This document shows, one piece after another, positions 61,876 to 64,000 of a stretch of 64,000 nt of DNA. Below the pieces are notes generated by a model. The model was given only the letters and a program-made list of their open reading frames with translations. It was not told the DNA's origin and made no database searches. The translations under genes and the position numbers were made by a program. Source of the stretch: an uncultured Pseudomonadales bacterium (GTDB lineage: Bacteria; Pseudomonadota; Gammaproteobacteria; Pseudomonadales; Azotimanducaceae); assembly GCA_958296295.1 (NCBI GenBank), contig OY282460.1:3642291-3706290 (forward strand), in the 5' to 3' direction. Every line of letters begins with the position of its first letter. Within the stretch, counting starts at the first letter, position 1.

Positions 61876-62618
61876 ACGGCGGTGTCGAAACAGCGCTGGT
61901 GATCGGCGCCACGTCAGACATCGGCCGCGCTATCGCGTACGCGCTAGCGAAGGACGGCTGCGCATTGCAGCTTGCGGCACGCGACACGGCGAGGCTCGCG
62001 AGAGAGACGCGGGACCTCCGGGTACGCACAGGGGTCGCCGTGACCTCGCACCGGTGCGACATACTCGATGAAGATGGCGGCGTCTCGTTGCTCGACACGC
62101 TCGATTCCCTGCCCGAGGTGGCGGTGTGCGTCGTCGGGCTGCTCGGCGACCAAGCGGAAGGCCAGCGCGACGGCGCCATCGCGGAGCGGGTGATGCGCAC
62201 GAACTATGTCGGGCCCGCGTTGTTGATGGGGGCGTTGGCCGAGCGCTTCGAGCGGCGCGGCGGCGGCGTCTTGGTCGGCGTCAGCTCCGTGGCCGGCGAA
62301 CGGGGACGTGCCGCGAACTACATCTATGGCTCGGCGAAGGCGGGGTTCACCGCGTTCCTCTCCGGTCTGCGCGGCCGGCTGGCCGCCTGCGGCGTCCACG
62401 TCGTGACGGTGAAGCCGGGCTTCGTGCGGACACGCATGACTGACGGGCTGGACTCGCCGGCCCGGCTGACCGCGACCCCCGAAGAGGTCGCCGCCGCGGT
62501 CGTGGCAGCGATTCGCCGACCCCGCGACGTGATCTACGTGCGCCGGGTCTGGCGTCCGATCATGTTCGTCCTGCGCGCCGTCCCGGAGCGCTTGTTCAAG
62601 CGGCTGAGTCGCCTGTGA
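61872..62618 (+). CDS. DprE2-like reductase (short-chain dehydrogenase)
   Basis: A 248-residue SDR. TALVIGATSDIGRAIAYALA (NADH-binding), VAVCVVGLLGDQAEGQ, VMRTNYVGPALLMGALAERF, VLVGVSSVAGERGRAANYIY followed by GSAKAGFTAFLSGLRGRLA (Ser, YxxxK), VVTVKPGFVRTRM and PERLFKRLSRL all match DprE2, which reduces the 2'-keto intermediate to the arabinose configuration. It overlaps the previous stop by 4 bp (ATGA). With the DprE1-like gene it makes polyprenylphosphoryl-D-arabinose. Confidence 0.92.
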   Translation: MNGGVETALVIGATSDIGRAIAYALAKDGCALQLAARDTARLARETRDLRVRTGVAVTSHRCDILDEDGGVSLLDTLDSLPEVAVCVVGLLGDQAEGQRDGAIAERVMRTNYVGPALLMGALAERFERRGGGVLVGVSSVAGERGRAANYIYGSAKAGFTAFLSGLRGRLAACGVHVVTVKPGFVRTRMTDGLDSPARLTATPEEVAAAVVAAIRRPRDVIYVRRVWRPIMFVLRAVPERLFKRLSRL

Positions 62619-62723
62619 AAGGCCCCGAAAGAAGCTGGCCCCACGGTCGGCGCCGAAAGCCAAGCAGGTCGCGCAGGCGTTGCGAGAGGGTACACTTGCG
62701 CCTTTCCCAGGGGTGGCACCTTT

Positions 62724-62751
62724 GCCGTGTGCCTGATGCCGTGTGCCTGAT
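62724..62751. repeat. Tandem 14-bp duplication at a gene start
   Basis: GCCGTGTGCCTGAT twice in tandem (62724-62737, 62738-62751). The second copy contains the GTG start of the NRDE gene; the first offers an out-of-frame GTG that leads to a quick stop. Confidence 0.85.
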
Positions 62752-63562
62752 CTTGTTTGCCTATCGAACGCGATTTGAGCGACCGCTGGTGGTGGCGGCC
62801 AACCGGGACGAGTTTCACGATCGCCCCGCGTTGGCGGCGCACTGGTGGCGCGACGCGCCGAACATCCACGGCGGACGCGACCTCCAGGCGCAGGGGACAT
62901 GGCTTGCGGTTTCCCGCGACGGGCGCTTGGCGGCCGTCACGAATTGGACCGATAAGACCGGTGCCAACGCAACCGCGCGAGCGCCCAGATCCCGCGGCGA
63001 CTTGCCGCGCGCCTTCCTCGCCGGCCACACCTCGGCGATGGCGTTCGCCCGGGCCATCGATGGTGGGCAATACGCCGGCTTCAACTTCATCGCATACGAT
63101 GGCGAGGCCCTCGTGTACGCATCGAACCGCACCGGCGAGACGCGATCGCTGCCGCCGGGCACCTACGGCCTCACCAACACGCGCCTGGGCGCCGGATGGC
63201 CTCGTGACGGCAATGCGCCAGCAGGCGCCGGGCAATGGGCGAAAGCGCGGTTGGGCGCGCAGGCGCTGCGCGACATCGCCGCCACCGCCACCACCGACGA
63301 GCTGCTGGCGCTGCTCGCCAAACCTCTGACGCCGATCGCCACGAACGAGCACGCGCCGGAACATGGCCCGGAACCCGCCCATTCGCCGGCGTTCATTCGC
63401 GGCGCCGAGTACGGCACGCGGGCCAGCACCGCCGTGCTGTTCGAGGGCGAAGGCGCGTGGTTCGTGGAGCGCCAGTACGGGCCGTTCGGCAAACCCGGAC
63501 GACGCGCCGCAACCGCCTTCCGGTTCGCCGCCAAGCTGCCAACCCTCAAGGAAACCGCATGA
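62741..63562 (+). CDS. TANGO2/NRDE-family protein
   Basis: A 273-residue protein. The N-terminus is MCLILFAYR-like (VCLILFAYRTRFERPLVVAA), then the family name motif NRDEFHDRPALAAHWWRD, GTWLAVSRDGRLAAVTNWTD, GLTNTRLGAGWPRDG and GTRASTAVLFEGEGAWFVER. Start GTG 62741. Bacterial members are linked to haem handling in some recent studies, but function is not settled. Followed in an ATGA overlap by the SDR gene. Confidence 0.9.
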   Translation: MCLILFAYRTRFERPLVVAANRDEFHDRPALAAHWWRDAPNIHGGRDLQAQGTWLAVSRDGRLAAVTNWTDKTGANATARAPRSRGDLPRAFLAGHTSAMAFARAIDGGQYAGFNFIAYDGEALVYASNRTGETRSLPPGTYGLTNTRLGAGWPRDGNAPAGAGQWAKARLGAQALRDIAATATTDELLALLAKPLTPIATNEHAPEHGPEPAHSPAFIRGAEYGTRASTAVLFEGEGAWFVERQYGPFGKPGRRAATAFRFAAKLPTLKETA

Positions 63563-64000
63563 ACACGGATCTCACCGGCAAGACAGCCCTTGTCACCGGC
63601 GCCAGCTTGGGGCTTGGCCGCGCGATGGCCGCGGCGTTCCACGAGGCCGGCGCCAACGTGGCGATGCTCGCCCGCCGCGAGGGCCCGCTGCGGGAAGCCA
63701 AGGCCGCCGTTGACGCCCGCCCGGGCGGCCAAGTGAGAACCTACGTCTGCGACGTGACGGATCCGGTCATGATCCAAGACGCCGTCTCTGCCGCCGAGGC
63801 CGACTTGGGGCCGGTGGACATCTTGGTGAACAACGCCGGCCAGAGCCAGACCGGCCGTTTCGAGGACGTAACGGACGCGGTTTGGCAGGCGGATCTCGAT
63901 CTCAAGCTGTTCGCCGCCATCCGTTTTTGCCGCCTGATCTTCCCCGGCATGAAGACACGCCGCTGGGGGCGCATCGTGAACATCCTGAACACGGCGGCCA
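63559..64000 (+). CDS. Short-chain dehydrogenase (3' end cut by window)
   Basis: The first 147 residues of an SDR. MNTDLTGKTALVTGASLGLG (TGASxGLG coenzyme loop), VAMLARREGPLREAKAAVDA, VDILVNNAGQSQTGRFED (NNAG) and IRFCRLIFPGMKTRRWGRIV are visible; the catalytic Ser and YxxxK lie beyond the edge. The ATG overlaps the NRDE stop. Substrate not inferable; FabG-like or beta-hydroxyacyl dehydrogenases are typical. Confidence 0.9.
   Translation, partial: MNTDLTGKTALVTGASLGLGRAMAAAFHEAGANVAMLARREGPLREAKAAVDARPGGQVRTYVCDVTDPVMIQDAVSAAEADLGPVDILVNNAGQSQTGRFEDVTDAVWQADLDLKLFAAIRFCRLIFPGMKTRRWGRIVNILNTAA

Overview
The window is GC-rich, densely coded DNA that reads as a gammaproteobacterial chromosome. 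The best evidence is synteny: a YrfG-type nucleotidase, the Hsp15 gene hslR and ATP-dependent pckA lie together as in E. coli (where hslO also lies between hslR and pckA), next to cysQ, gshA and acpH. Two TonB-dependent receptors, a ccoNOQP cytochrome oxidase, an orphan TRAP binding protein and a formylglycine sulfatase suggest an aerobic, glycan-using, probably aquatic or host-associated lineage. The species cannot be named from the sequence. Several decayed genes and mobile elements show ongoing genome erosion in places.

Layout. 1-1.4 kb: toxin-antitoxin debris (partial VapB, a deleted VapC beside an intact Phd-type antitoxin, and a duplicated antitoxin start). 1.4-3.5 kb: a PhyH-like dioxygenase and a DctP-type binding protein. 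3.6-12.7 kb: an RND efflux operon (adaptor plus pump) whose pump gene is split by a 4,592-bp IS1595-family element with 21-bp perfect terminal repeats and an 8-bp target duplication. The element carries a methyltransferase-endonuclease gene (frameshifted at an A8 tract), a secreted CsgG-like protein and three small ORFs. 12.9-16.7 kb: ccoNOQP and a Yip1 membrane protein. 16.8-19.9 kb: O-acetylhomoserine sulfhydrylase, then a broken DUF3800 gene and a degenerate ISNCY-like element. 19.9-27.6 kb: housekeeping genes (cysQ, yrfG, hslR, pckA, gshA, acpH, an M48 protease, rpmE). 27.7-36.8 kb: an alpha-glucan locus made of a TonB receptor and a 2,009-residue pullulanase lipoprotein with six C-terminal repeats. 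37-48.2 kb: paired MaoC-type hydratases, a PHP protein, coaE, YihY, a GST, a PIN/antitoxin pair, an aldo-keto reductase, a split spermidine-synthase-like pair, a gamma-glutamyltransferase, msrB and miaB. 48.5 kb: tRNA-Leu(CAG).

From the tRNA to about 62.6 kb lies what looks like an accessory island: a methyltransferase, a membrane-anchored alkaline-phosphatase-fold enzyme, a TonB receptor facing a sulfatase, and then a four-gene operon that closely resembles the mycobacterial decaprenylphosphoryl-arabinose pathway (HAD-UbiA phosphoribosyltransferase, DprE1, a GT-C-like membrane protein, DprE2). This predicts that the organism makes a polyprenyl-phosphate D-arabinofuranose donor and transfers the sugar to an unknown surface acceptor. 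The window ends in a TANGO2/NRDE protein and a truncated short-chain dehydrogenase.

The two most interesting systems are the cargo-carrying IS1595 transposon (modification-restriction plus CsgG-like cargo) and the Gram-negative arabinose-donor operon.
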